Assembly: GCA_900155495.1 (NCBI GenBank)
Contig: FTLJ01000476.1
Location: forward strand, 1 to 64,000
Source: Porogramme epimiltina
Taxonomy: Eukaryota > Basidiomycota > Agaricomycetes > Polyporales > Polyporaceae
Reading direction: 5' to 3'
DNA length: 64,000 nt
Below are positions 42,265-53,415 of the stretch, in pieces; the stretch's first letter is position 1; each line of letters begins with the position of its first letter. Under the pieces are notes generated by a model. That model saw only the letters and a program-made list of their open reading frames with translations, was not told where the DNA came from and ran no database searches. The position numbers and the translations under genes were made by a program.

Positions 42265-44429
42265 ATGTCTGTGAAAGAGAAGGGCACCTCCGCGGCCTCG
42301 GTCCACTCTATACCGGGCGACCACGAGAACCTCAACGCTGTCAGGCATGCTGACGATGCGTTGCTCGCGCAACTCGGCTACAAGAGCGAGTTCAAGCGCG
42401 AGTTTTCGGTGAGTTTCGAAGCTGGTTGAACACACGCACTCGTCTTCAAGTGTTAGCTGCGACTCTTCTCTTGCTGACTGCGTACGACATGTTCCCAGTT
42501 GGTCGAAACTATCGCGTTTGCGTTCTCGATCATGGGCGTAGTGGCATCCGTCTCGTCAACGATGTCGTTCCCCCTCGCTTCGGGTACATCTTTTCATTCG
42601 AGCTTCCTCGTGTCTTCTGTGAGCTTATCATCGTTCTCAGGGGGGCACGTTGGGATGGTATTCGGATGGTTCATACCATCCTTGTTCGTGATGACAATTG
42701 CGGCTTCCCTAGCCGAGATGACGTCTGCTATGCCGTGAGTGCTTCCATCGTGTCGTGTTGTGCTTTGGTTGCTCATGTTGTACGCAGAACAAGTGCTGGT
42801 CTGTACTACTTCTCCGCTAAGTTGGCGCCGAAGCGTTGGGCCCCATTGGCCAGTTGGATTACGGGATGGGCGAATGTGACTGGTCAAGTTACCCTGGTAT
42901 GTTCTATCGACTTCACCTGGTGCGTCCTTCCCTACGTTTGAGTGCTACTATCCCGGTGCTCATGCCACCTCAGTGCACAAATGATCACGACCGCACTTTA
43001 CGTCGGATCGGACGGTACCATTGACTTGGGCGCGGGCCCCACATTCGGTATCCTCCTCGCCATCCTGTTCACTCATGGGCTCGTATGCTCCGCCGCGACC
43101 TCAATTCTCGCTCGTCTCAACATCTTCTATGTCATGATTAATGGTGAGTCGGGCCATGCCATCGCGTCTACTGTACTAAGGTAGCGCTAGTGGGAACCAC
43201 AATCGCGGCTATTGTCGCCCTCTTGGTTTGCAGCGATGGGCAGCGCGTCTCGACAAACACTGCGTTCACAATGTTCGAGAACAACACGGGATGGGCGAAC
43301 AGTAAGTGTTCTAGTCGGCTCACCGCCTTCTGTACTGGTACTGAGTGTATGCAGATGGCTGGGCGTTTTTGATCGCATTCACGTCGCCAATGTGGACCTT
43401 GACGGGCTGTAAGTTCCCCATTTCGCTCTACATATGTCCACACACTCATAAGCCGTGGCAAAAAGACGACTCCGCAGCTCACATTGCCGAAGAAACAACT
43501 AATGCTGCCCGCGCCGCACCTATCGCGATTCTCATCGGTGTTGGCGCGACTGCCTCGCTCGGCTGGTTGCTCTACATTGCCGCCTCCTTCGCTGCAGCCT
43601 CTGTTCCAGACCTGCTCTCCTCCGCTCTCCCGCTCCCCATGGGCCAGCTCTTCCTCAACGTGCTCGGGAAGCGTGGAATGCTCGCGATTTGGTCCCTCAT
43701 CATCATCGTGCAATACGTCACTGGCGCCGCACAGGGCGTCGATGCATCACGCGTCGTATTCGCATTCGCGCGCGATAATGCGCTCCCCGGCTCGCGCTGG
43801 TGGAAGCATATGCACCCCTACACGCGCACGCCTGTGAACGCTGTTTGGCTCGTCATGGTCCTCGCAGGACTATGCGGCCTCCTCGGCTTCTCGGAAACCG
43901 CGCTCTCGTCGCTCGCTGGGTATGTCTTCGATTTGCTTTTCGTATGCCGATGCTGACCTAGACATTGTGTCCTGCAGCGCTTCTGTTATCGGGTTATACA
44001 TCTCGTACATCACGCCCATCTTCCTCCGCATCACTTCCGGTCGCAAGCTGTTTCAACCTGGACCATTCTCGCTGGGCAAGTGGTATATGCCCATTGGGAT
44101 TGTCGCCGTGGCTTGGGTCAGCTTCATCACCATTCTGCTGCTCTTCCCTCCAGAAGTCAACCCGACACCCGAAACTATGAGTAAGTCGCTAAAGCTCCAT
44201 TCCTGTTATTTGGATGCGCATCTCTGACCGAATGTACAAAGATTATGCGGTTGTGATTATCATGGCCGTGTTTGTGTTCGCATCACTGTCGTGGGTGCTG
44301 TCTGCGCGGAAGTGGTTCAAGGGTCCGGTGAGGACCGTCGACGATGACGCCCCTCCCGCGAAGGAGGTGTATGAGGGCGAGAAGAAGGACGCGTCCTCAG
44401 TTGGGGAGAAGGTGGCAATCGCGGAGTAG
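42265..44429 (+). CDS. amino-acid / GABA-type permease (APC superfamily)
   Basis: Moves amino acids, GABA or choline-like substrates across the plasma membrane with protons. The ATG at 42265 opens MSVKEKGTSAASVHSI. LAQLGYKSEFKREFS precedes the first helix LVETIAFAFSIMGVVASVSS. Then GGHVGMVFGWFIPSLFVMTI, ASLAEMTSAMPTSAGLYYFS and KRWAPLASWITGWANVTGQV, the usual fungal ACT-family pattern. The later block PWQKDDSAAHIAEETTNAAR carries the conserved SEE-like loop, followed by RAAPIAILIGVGATASLGWL. The C-terminal tail is charged (EVYEGEKKDASSVGEKVA) and ends at TAG 44427-44429. About seven exons. Substrate cannot be told. Confidence 0.88.
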
Positions 44430-44659
44430 ATTCTACAGTATAGCTTTATTTTCTTCCTAGTGCTCCCATATAGAATATTTTCAACATCTACCCTGGGATT
44501 GGCCGTATTCTTGAGCACGAATAATCTCTTCAATTGAATCCGTGAAGTCTGGGGCCGTTGCGCTTAACATAAGCGCCCAACGCGTCCTCGGGTTCCAGAT
44601 GCGACTGGCACGCGCACTTCTTACTCACCTTCCATCGTCCTCCTCACCTCCCCTCCACC
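44430..44659. other. short intergenic gap
   Basis: Contains the permease 3' UTR and the promoter of the next gene; nothing else seen. Confidence 0.4.
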
Positions 44660-45182
44660 ATGAACACCGACCGCAACTCCCCAGCAATCTCAGACACGTC
44701 CTCAGACACGCCCAACGACCAAGAAATCGACATCGACGAATATACCCACGCTAGCGTCCGCGGCACCAGCCTCAGCAATCTCATCCACTCCGGCGGCCCG
44801 TTCGATCAGCTGAGCCACGCATTCTATGCAACTGGAAACGCTGCGCCGAAGCGTCGTTTGGGTGGGCTCGCGTTTGCGCCGATGAGCGCGATGCGCGATG
44901 CGAAGAGCCGCCGCAAGGATGTGCGTGGCGGGGGCGGGACGGGTGGCGGGTGGGACGCCGCGGGTCCTAGTGGGAGTCGTAGTCAGCGGGAGGATCTGGT
45001 GGACTCGAGCATTGTCGACCAGCTGCGTAGTCGTGAGTATCTGATTTCCGTGCTGAGCTAGTGTCTGTAGCGAAGCCAGCTTGGTGTGTATCACCGCGTT
45101 GAGCTGATCTGAATGTGTGCATACAGAGTTTGGGGACCCGTTCGATGACACGATCCTCAAGAAGGCAAATGAGAGCAAGTGA
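44660..45182 (+). CDS. small unknown protein
   Basis: The ATG at 44660 opens an acidic Ser/Asp-rich N-terminus (MNTDRNSPAISDTSSDTPND). SLSNLIHSGGPFDQLSHAFY and KRRLGGLAFAPMSAMRDAKS follow, then a Gly-rich stretch and DSSIVDQLRSQ. The exon junction (CGTAGTC|gtgagt...atacag|AG) joins to FGDPFDDTILKKANESK and a TGA at 45180-45182. About 140 residues, two exons. No domain recognised. The Gly-rich middle and charged ends suggest a mostly disordered protein. Confidence 0.6.
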
Positions 45183-46614
45183 TGTTTGTGATAGCCTGCT
45201 GGTGAGTCTATAGCGATATTCAGTGAATGATCGGTGTGAATAATCGCCATCTTCTGGTTTAGGTCTCTCGCTTGTGTTCGTCCCGGATTCTGTGTATGAG
45301 CGATATTGTAACAACAACGGTGTACAAATAGATTGCGATTTCACTGGTCGTGCTGCATCGTGCGTGTCGTACCAACTCGCAACTAGTTTCCAACCCATCT
45401 CTTCCTCCAAGCTCGTCCTCTCATTCCCGTCCACGATCATACCCACTGCTACCTGCTTTCACGACCTCCTAAACGCCTACGCCCATCTCGGCGTGCCCAA
45501 GTCTTTCCGCCCTCCCCTCGACGTTGCGTTCGATGCTCAGGTCACTAATGACTAGTCTTATCCCGTCCGCGACAATTGCAGACCCAATACTGTTCTCCGC
45601 ACCATCTTCTACCAGCCCGACCGGGACACGGAGTCCCGCCAACTCATTCGAATTTCGCGCTCGCGGTCCGACCCGGTCGGGATGGATCCGCCACGACACT
45701 CTCTGCCACCATACGCAAGCCGGTCGCTTCCTACCGCCCAGCCTACGCACAACACAAGCTCACCGTGTGGCGTGCTCCATGCACTGCCGATATCAATGTA
45801 CGGTGGTGGCGGGCGTGGGCAAACTTCGCCGTACTTGCCCCACGCGGCCTCTCCGTCGACCGTGGCCGGCCTTCGCGCAATTAGGGCCACCAGCGCAACA
45901 GTGATCGAGTGTGAATCCTGGGACTGTCGAGAGGGTATAGCCGCAGCTCGTTGGAAGATGATTTGGTAGGCATTCCACTCGCTCGAGACGATGTCGCGCT
46001 GGGTCTGTACCCGCACTTATGCTTGCTGCGCGTATAGGTGCAACCATAATGCCATTGTTCGTGGAAAGTCCTGTGATTATTCAGTATCGTGTTGAAGACC
46101 AATAGTACAGTATTTACTTGCTCTAAGGAACTCAGAATGTTTCATAAAACTATCCTTTAGACCATCGGCCCTTGAGCATCGTTTTGCGGCAGTGTGGGCG
46201 CCTCCGAGCAACACGCCTGAAAACCGACTGGGCTAATGCCTTTGCTCCAAATGACCACTAACTCTCTCCTGTCCACGCTGACATTCCCATGCCACCGCCA
46301 CGCTGGAGTTTCGTTTCAAGATTTGAAGCATCGGCAGTCACTCCCGGGGCCGCACGAAGCCCCCGGATCATGAATCCAATGATGTTCCCGGTGCCACCGC
46401 TACCATTAGATTGCACAAAAACAGCAGTTGATGGCTCCCCCACTGGTACATATGCAACGACCGAACTCTCGTTGCCTGAATATGATCCTCCCCCAGCCTT
46501 CCCTATATTGACACCGCTAGGATGAGTTTTGACAATAGGGTAGCAGACCCTGGTTCATCTTGTTCTCAAGCGTTGCAGGTCATCCTTCTCGTCACTCCAC
46601 GTTTACCCATCGAA
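45183..46614. other. 1.4 kb with no gene supported
   Basis: Overlapping ORFs on both strands, such as 45274-45555 plus and 46258-46443 minus (ending GGGMGMSAWTGES), have plausible composition but no ATG-plus-splice model or domain. It may contain a fast-evolving gene I could not resolve. Confidence 0.35.
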
Positions 46615-48177
46615 ATGCGAGACGTTCTACTCACGAGTGTATTCTTCGGTAAGTAAATACATGGCGTACAGCAACACACAATACGACTCTTTCGCTAATA
46701 ATTTGTACACCTCTCGAAACTCTTCACCCCGAAAACTGTTTCCCTTCAGGTATACTTTCTGCACTTGCCTTAACGTCGATATGCTTGCTTGTGTGAGTAT
46801 CCAATATCTCGTCCTAGCTGTCGGACTCCTGAGTCTGATTTGGCACCCATCAGACGAAAGGCTCGCTCCCGGCTGTCTGCACGAGTGCTCCTCGCCGCCA
46901 CAGCAACACTCTACTGTTCGACTTGCGTGCAATGGGCCTTCAACTTTTCTGCAACCCTCGCACAGGCGCAACATTTAAATGATCTTGCACCACGCGCCAA
47001 TGACTCTTGCGTAACTCTCTCCCCACCAATTGCCGAAGACAATCAAAAACCTCCCGAAGCATTCCTAGTATCAGGTCAATACTCTGCGTTCGCATCGGGC
47101 ATAGCGCTGCTCATCAACGTGCGTTTCAATGGCCGATAAAACCTTTGTGCACCAGGGCTAATGGTCACCAATTTTTCTTACAGGTTTTGGTGGGCGATGC
47201 TATCGTATGGTGGCGCGCATGGGTCCTATGGCAGCGTAACGCATTTGTCCGTGTTATCTGCGTTGTCCTACTTACACTGACGGCGGGTACGCACTAATGT
47301 CTGTGTTCGAGACCTAACCTGAACTTATTCATTTTCGTGTAGCGTTCGGCGTGATTGCGATCAGCCAATTCCCACGTAGTTTTATGCCAGGAATATTCTA
47401 TGCCACAAACGCCATAGTTACGACTGCAATGGCACTTTCTCTTGTGTCGAATGCTTGTGCGACCGCACTAATAACGTACAAGGCATGGTGCACACCTCGA
47501 CATTACTGATTTCTATTTGTATACATTTAACGAAATGGCTGTACAGGCGACTGCGGACCACGTTGAAGCAATACTTTGGAGACGAAAGGAATGACTCCTT
47601 GGTCCTCAAAGCATGTTCACTACTCATAGAATCAGGCATAGTATACTGCCTGATATGGGTGAGTCGACTGGTCCCATAACTAAGCTTTCGTAGCGTGTCA
47701 ACATGTGCCTTGTGCCATGACAGACCATAGCCGCCGTCTGGTACGGCATATACCTCAAATTTGGCTCCATGAAGTCTTTGTCAAAAAGCTCTGGATGGCC
47801 CAGGGAATCGGAGAATATAGTAGTCGGGTATGTTGATGCGTGGCTCACCCCTGTCATTGTGAGCCTTGCCATGGACTTTAATGTGGATTACTTGATGCTC
47901 ACACTTCTTTGGGGATCAGGCCGCCTATCCGATGCTTATCATCATTCTTGTCGCGTTACGCAAATCGCAGCTTGCCCAGGCCCAGTTAGATGCCCTAAAT
48001 TCTGCGTCAAGCGAGCCAGTCGATGTAAGCATTAGGTTCACATCCCCGCAGGCAAGTGGACTCGGAGGAGAGCCGGATTTGGAGGGAAACCTGCCCACTG
48101 TAGGGAAGGTGCGGGAGAAGGGCGCAATAGTGCCTCGCGACTCGGAGGACAGCGAGCTGCATAGATGTAATCAGTGA
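46615..48177 (+). CDS. 7-TM membrane protein, basidiomycete unknown-function type
   Basis: A tiny first exon (MRDVLLTSVFF, then gtaagt) leads into hydrophobic helices: ILSALALTSICLL, VLLAATATLYCSTCVQWAFN, SGQYSAFASGIALLIN, VLVGDAIVWWRAWVLWQ and VICVVLLTLTA. Then AFGVIAISQF, NAIVTTAMALSLVSNACATA, CLIESGIVYCLIW-like sequence, a loop with WYGIYLKFGSMKS, and IYPMLIIILVALRKSQLAQA. The cytosolic tail ends SEDSELHRCNQ. Short exons and a WWR.W.LWQ helix are typical of a large basidiomycete 7-TM family without known function; receptor-like topology is only inferred. About eight exons. Confidence 0.78.
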
Positions 48178-48638
48178 CTACTAGTGATTTCCGTGTATGT
48201 GCTGCACTATCCAATGTTGGTAATGGCCTGTTCACGCCCAGTCCAGTCGAGATATCGATAAAGCTACGCTATAGTACGACGTACTTATGGAAGTCCCACA
48301 TTTGTCGGCATTCAGCAATACACACATACTTGCGATATGAGCATTTGTGTGCGCCAACTCCACGAAGAGCCTAGGGGGGTTCGCGTCGTGCACATCACGT
48401 GCTGTCCGCGTCGCGCTCGTCACTGTCGTCCGCAGCGCCGAGCGCGACTGCTCCAGACTGATGACCATGCTAGTTGACGTCGCCGACCCAGGTTCCTCTT
48501 CCTTTGCGACGGCTTCTGCCTCCTCCTTCTTGACTAGTGTCAGTTTCCCGCTGGGCTCTCGCCCCTAGGCACCCTACACCTACAGGCCCAGCTAACCGAA
48601 GCTCTTGGTGGCCCATTCCTTGAAGAACGACATTCAGC
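48178..48638. other. intergenic, promoter of ZIP transporter
   Basis: A 461-base gap with no supported exon; it should contain the 3' UTR of the 7-TM gene and the ZIP promoter. Confidence 0.4.
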
Positions 48639-49861
48639 ATGGCGGGATTCTCTTCGGTCTTTGTTATGGCAATTTTGCTTGGGGCGGCATCTTTTGGGAC
48701 AGGAATACTCCCTCTGGCGATAGCTTTCTCCAGTAAGTACTCTTGCGGACTTATTGCGTGAGGCTGACTAGGTTTACCCCACCCCTTCCGTAGAATCGTC
48801 CCTCGGCGCGCTCACCACCTTTGGGACCGGTCTGCTGTTGGGTGCTGCATTAGGAGTGGTCATACCCGAGTACGTAGGGAATCTCTCATACACAAGTACT
48901 CATTTCCTCATCGAACTCCTTCTCAGGGGCGTCGGGGCGGTCGCGGGTGCAGCGGAGTCAGCCGGGTTCCCAACGTCAACCGTCGCTATCTCTCTTATAA
49001 TGGGATTCACGTTCATGCTCGTCGTAGAGCACCAGTTCTCCGGCTCGCACACCCACACTCCGCTAGGACAAGTCGACTCACAGCGGCCGAAGCCTACGAC
49101 CACATCTTCTGTAGAGTTCGACGTCGAACTGGGGGACCTCGAGAACTCAGAAGCCTTCGACCAGGGCGGGCCCTCACGCCCCACCACAGACAACGAGACC
49201 CCCGAAACCCGCCAACGCGCGTACCCGCTCACACTTGGGCTCGTCGTGCACGCCCTGGCGGACGGACTCGCGCTCGGCTCAGCGGCATTTTCGGACGCTG
49301 GGAACGCTGCCACTGCGTCGGGCGGTTCCCTCGTGCCTTCGGGGCTCTCGATCGTCGTCTTCATCGCCCTCATAGTGCACAAGGGTATGCAGCCCTTCCC
49401 CTTCCACGCATGCTTGCTCGTTGCTAACTATGTCAATCGCACAGCCCCGACGGCGCTCGCCCTGACGACGTCGCTGCTCTCGACGTCGTTGCCCGTCGCG
49501 CAGTGCAAGCGACACCTAGCTATCTTTAGCGCGTCGACCCCAGTAGGGACGCTGCTCTCCTACGCGGCTCTGTCGTTCTTTGGCGCGAGCGGACACGCCC
49601 ATTGGCCCGGCATTGCGCTGCTATTCTCGGTGCGTCGATTTACGTTTTCTCTGCACTCCGAGGAACGAGCGCACTGACTGCGTGTCGCAGGGCGGGTCGT
49701 TCTTGTACGTGGCGACAGTGCTGCAGCCTGCGCTGGCGCATTCGCATGCGCCAGGAAGCGAAGAAGTCGGGGGGCGCACGAGGCTCTTGTTAACGATTGC
49801 TGGAATGTTGACGCCGTATGTGATCGCGTCTGTGTTCGGCGACGATCATGGACATGCATGA
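48639..49861 (+). CDS. ZIP-family zinc/metal transporter (SLC39A9/ATX2-like)
   Basis: Moves zinc or related metals into the cytosol, for this subgroup usually from the Golgi or secretory pathway. The ATG at 48639 opens MAGFSSVFVMAILLGAASFG with the first helix, then KSSLGALTTFGTGLLLGAAL. A cytosolic loop with Ser/Thr/Pro follows GSHTHTPLG. The two metal-binding helices are clear: VVHALADGLALGSAAF (HxxxDG) and VHK|APTALALTTSLL, a splice-joined HKxP motif. The last helices are GTLLSYAALSFFGASG and GGSFLYVATVLQPALAHSHA, ending FGDDHGHA with TGA at 49861. About five exons. Metal identity is inferred from the family. Confidence 0.9.
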
Positions 49862-50560
49862 ACTGCTTGTGCGAGAAGAACACATGTATTATCGTAGCTG
49901 ACGGGAGCAATGTGTACTTGGTAGAGGCCGCTCATACGGGTTTGCCAGTCGACACAGCCGCCGGTGACAAACCCCCGGCGATGACGCGGACGAGTTGTTT
50001 CCGACCCGCGGACGCGTATTTTTGCGGGTGGGGCCCTCGCCTGTGCGGTGACGTCAGCACGTACCAGACTCGCTCCAACGCGGTCGAACACGAGCGCTTT
50101 CCATGCCAACGCGAGTCTTGAGGGAAACGTCGGTCGGGCGCAGGCTGGTGGCGTTTGAAGCGTGTACTGGACGTCGATCCTTGTGTCGAAAGTCAAAATC
50201 GGGGGAACGGAGGGGACAAGAGCACGGCCATGTGCTCCAGCGCCGGGGCGGGCGGGATTGCCAGGCCGGGGTCGGAGGCCGCGGGCGCGTGTCTGTTGAA
50301 CTTTGTTTCTCGCGCGTGTTGGATCGCGAGAGAGACGCCATATCGAGCCTCCCCTGCCCTCGCTCTCCTCGCATCCTCCGCCCACCCCCCACCCACGGCC
50401 CCCCCAGCCCTGCGCCGTCTGCCCCCCCGGCGTAGCACACGGCAGCCCTCCTTGCGTCACCGCCGACACTAGTTCCTCCGGCCACACGTCCAGCACAGCT
50501 CCCGGTGGCGCGACTTCTCCACCGCTTGCAGCCGCAGCTGATCCCTCATTTCCCTCCACT
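49862..50560. promoter_or_regulatory. intergenic and leader region of the Kre6/Skn1-like gene
   Basis: No gene supported. A long plus-strand frame from 50303 leads in frame into the Kre6-like gene. Its Pro/Ser-rich reading before 50561 resembles a translated 5' UTR, so I chose the ATG at 50561. Confidence 0.4.
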
Positions 50561-52758
50561 ATGCCTCCGCCTCCGCGCAGGGTTCCTCCACCCACCACCA
50601 TGCCCTCCAGTCAGTACTATGCCGTCCCCCAGACCCCTCCAAGCGGCAGCAGGGCCTACACCCAGTCCTTCCAGAACCCCCCACCACGACCGTCCACGAG
50701 CCATCTCAGCCAAAAGAACGACACAACTCAGGGAGTTGCGACAGGCCAGATCGGGGGAGGCTACGGTCCATACTCGGTGAGTCGGTCAGCCGCCGTGGTT
50801 CGGCCGCATAACTTACACCCTCCGCAGTACGACCCCCAGCTGACGAGCGGCTCGCGGGCGTATGCCAACTCGAGGTTCAGCAATGCGCCTTCAGAAACGT
50901 CTCTGGGAACGACAAACGAAAAGGCGACGACGACCTCGGCTGCGCCATTGGCTGCCACCACGACTGTACAACAATATCCTTTCATGTGGAATACTCAGGA
51001 TCCAGACCTAGACGACCCGCTCCACAATCCAGACCCCGTCCGCGACGCCGCCCTTGACCGCAGTTGCGCTCCCTTCTCATCACGAGGATGGATGAACGCC
51101 TCTGCTCTCTTTCTCATATGCGTCGGCATCATCGTCCTCTTCGCCGGATACCCCATCATCGACCACTATATCCACCAACCGCCCAAGACCGCCGGTTTCA
51201 ATCTCGGCGGCATTAACTCTACCGGCCAAGTCCCTCAGCTGACCAACTTCCCGTCCCTCATCGACACAGATACACCCTCGGACGCCCGCACACGGACAGG
51301 CGAGGATGGCAAGTCGTACAGCCTTGTGTTCAGCGACGAGTTCAACAAGGATGGCCGGACGTTCTACCCCGGTGACGACCCTTTCTGGGAGGCGGTCGAC
51401 CTTTACTACTGGCCCACAGTCGACCTCGAATGGTACGACCCGGCCCAGATCACGACGAAGGACGGACAACTGGTCATCACGATGGAGGAGGTCCTGAATC
51501 ACAACCTCAACTTCCGGAGCGGGATGTTGCAGGGATGGAACAAGTTCTGTTTCACCACCGGGTACATTGAAGTACGCGTCAGCATGCCGGGCAGTCCGAC
51601 AGCACCTGGACTGTGGCCCGCAGCCTGGACTATGGGCAACCTCGTGCGTGTTCATTTCCACCCTAACCCCATGGTCTCGTGCCTAAATATGCCCACAGGG
51701 CCGCGCCGGATACGGCGCCACCACGGAGGGGACATGGCCATACAGTTACGACTCATGCGACGTGGGCACGTTCCCGAACCAGACCGACGCCAGCGGCAAC
51801 CCCTCGATCGTCAAGACCGGCGGCTCCGGCGGCTCACCACTCAGCTTCATGCCTGGCCAGAAGCTTTCCGCTTGCACATGCTCCGGCTCAGACCACCCAG
51901 GACCGTCAGTAAGCACAGGGCGCGGAGTACCGGAGATCGATATTTTCGAGACCCAGATCGACACCACGCGGTTCCAGGCCGAGGTCTCGCAGAGCTACCA
52001 GACGGCGCCCTACAACTACCAGTACGAGTTCGTGAACTCGTCCAGCACGACGCCCATCTACGACGAGTCGATCACACACTTCAACTCCTACAAGGGCGGC
52101 GTGTACCAGCAGGCCGTCTCCGCAGTCTCCGACATTGACAATGCGAACTACGGTGGTAACGGCTACTCGACGTACGGCTTCGAGTGGTGGTCGGACCAGA
52201 GCAACCGGCAAGATGGGTACATCACTTGGTACTCCGGCGGCGAGAGGATGTGGACAATGACTGCGGATACTATCGGTGCGGACTCCACGGCGGAGATCAG
52301 CGCGCGTATAGTCCCCGAGGAGCCAATGGTGAGTTTCATTCCGCCTAGTCGGATCGGAAGTGTATGCTGATGGGTGGGATAGTACATTATCTTCAACCTC
52401 GGAATGTCTCGTGAGTTCATTTGAGCCTTCCTCGCAGTTAATGTGGCTCTAACAGCCTCCAAGCTGGATTCCAGAAGCAGGACTTCACGCACCTCACTTT
52501 CCCAGTGCAGATGTTCATCGACTATGTTCGGGTGTACCAGCGTGATGACGTGATCAGCGAAGACTCGACGTCGTGCAACCCTTCCTCGCGGCCTACGGCT
52601 AACTACATCAACCAGTGCGTGTTTCCTCTATTTCGGCGCTTCTGCGTCCACTAATCCCGCATTGTAGGCACTCGAACGCGTACTCAAATCCGAATCTCAC
52701 AACATGGGATCAGGCAGGGTACACGTTCCCCCGGAACTCAAAGTACGATGGCTGTTAG
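50561..52758 (+). CDS. glycoside hydrolase family 16 enzyme of the Kre6/Skn1 type
   Basis: Needed for beta-1,6-glucan assembly of the cell wall, acting in the secretory pathway. The ATG at 50561 opens a Pro-rich cytosolic region (MPPPPRRVPPPTTM). A membrane anchor (ASALFLICVGIIVLFAGYPI) makes a type II protein. The GH16 lumenal domain follows: YSLVFSDEFNKDGRTFYPGD, DPFWEAVDLYYWPTVDLEWY, TTGYIEVRVSMPG, GLWPAAWTMGNL, then after an intron GRAGYGATTEGTWPYSYDSC. The catalytic motif VPEIDIFETQID has both acidic residues. C-terminal blocks: YGFEWWSDQSNRQDGYITWY, FPVQMFIDYVRVYQ. The last exon ends FPRNSKYDGC with TAG at 52756-52758. About seven exons, length near 600-620 residues, normal for the family. 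Confidence 0.92.
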
Positions 52759-53415
52759 TGGCCGCATGTCCTGATTCTATGCACTCCCCACATTTCCGCT
52801 GCTACCCACACACGTTCCCGCCATCATTCCTTGCATTTCACGAGCTGTGCACGATCTGTTACGATGCATTCATGTACGCGTATACAACCCGAGGACTACT
52901 GTAGAGTACAACCCATCTTTGCTAGCTGCGCTCCAGAGGGCACCCTTTCACTCCGTTTCTTCAACCACCCATCTTTCAGACCCTCCCGGAGCGTTGGACG
53001 CTTTTTGCATCTTGAAAACATTTATTACCTACGCTCTTGGGACAGCTACCCCGGATCTTCTACGACACAAGCGCGGACAGTCCTTAGCGCGTGCGCGCTA
53101 ACTGCCCACGTTCTTGTCTTGCTTTCACGAACTCGATAGAATCCATAATGATATTCCTCGGCACGACATCTACTGCATGCCGATCGCCGGCAAGTTTGCC
53201 TTGTTCGTTGGAAGAGAAAGTAGTGAACGGAGTCGGGTGGTCAGAACGTCAATTAAATAAATAGTCACGTGATGCGGGCTCTCACTCAGGGCATGTATCG
53301 GCGCGAGACTTGCTCTCTTCTGCATGCATCCTCCACCCCGCCCTGCTACACACTCTCCTCTCCTTCCCAGGACGAGTCATCCCCGCCTCAGGCCTCACTT
53401 CTGTCTCTACGACGC
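52759..53415. other. intergenic, promoter of Ulp2-like gene
   Basis: A 657-base gap with short unsupported ORFs. No domain or splice pattern is visible. Confidence 0.45.
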
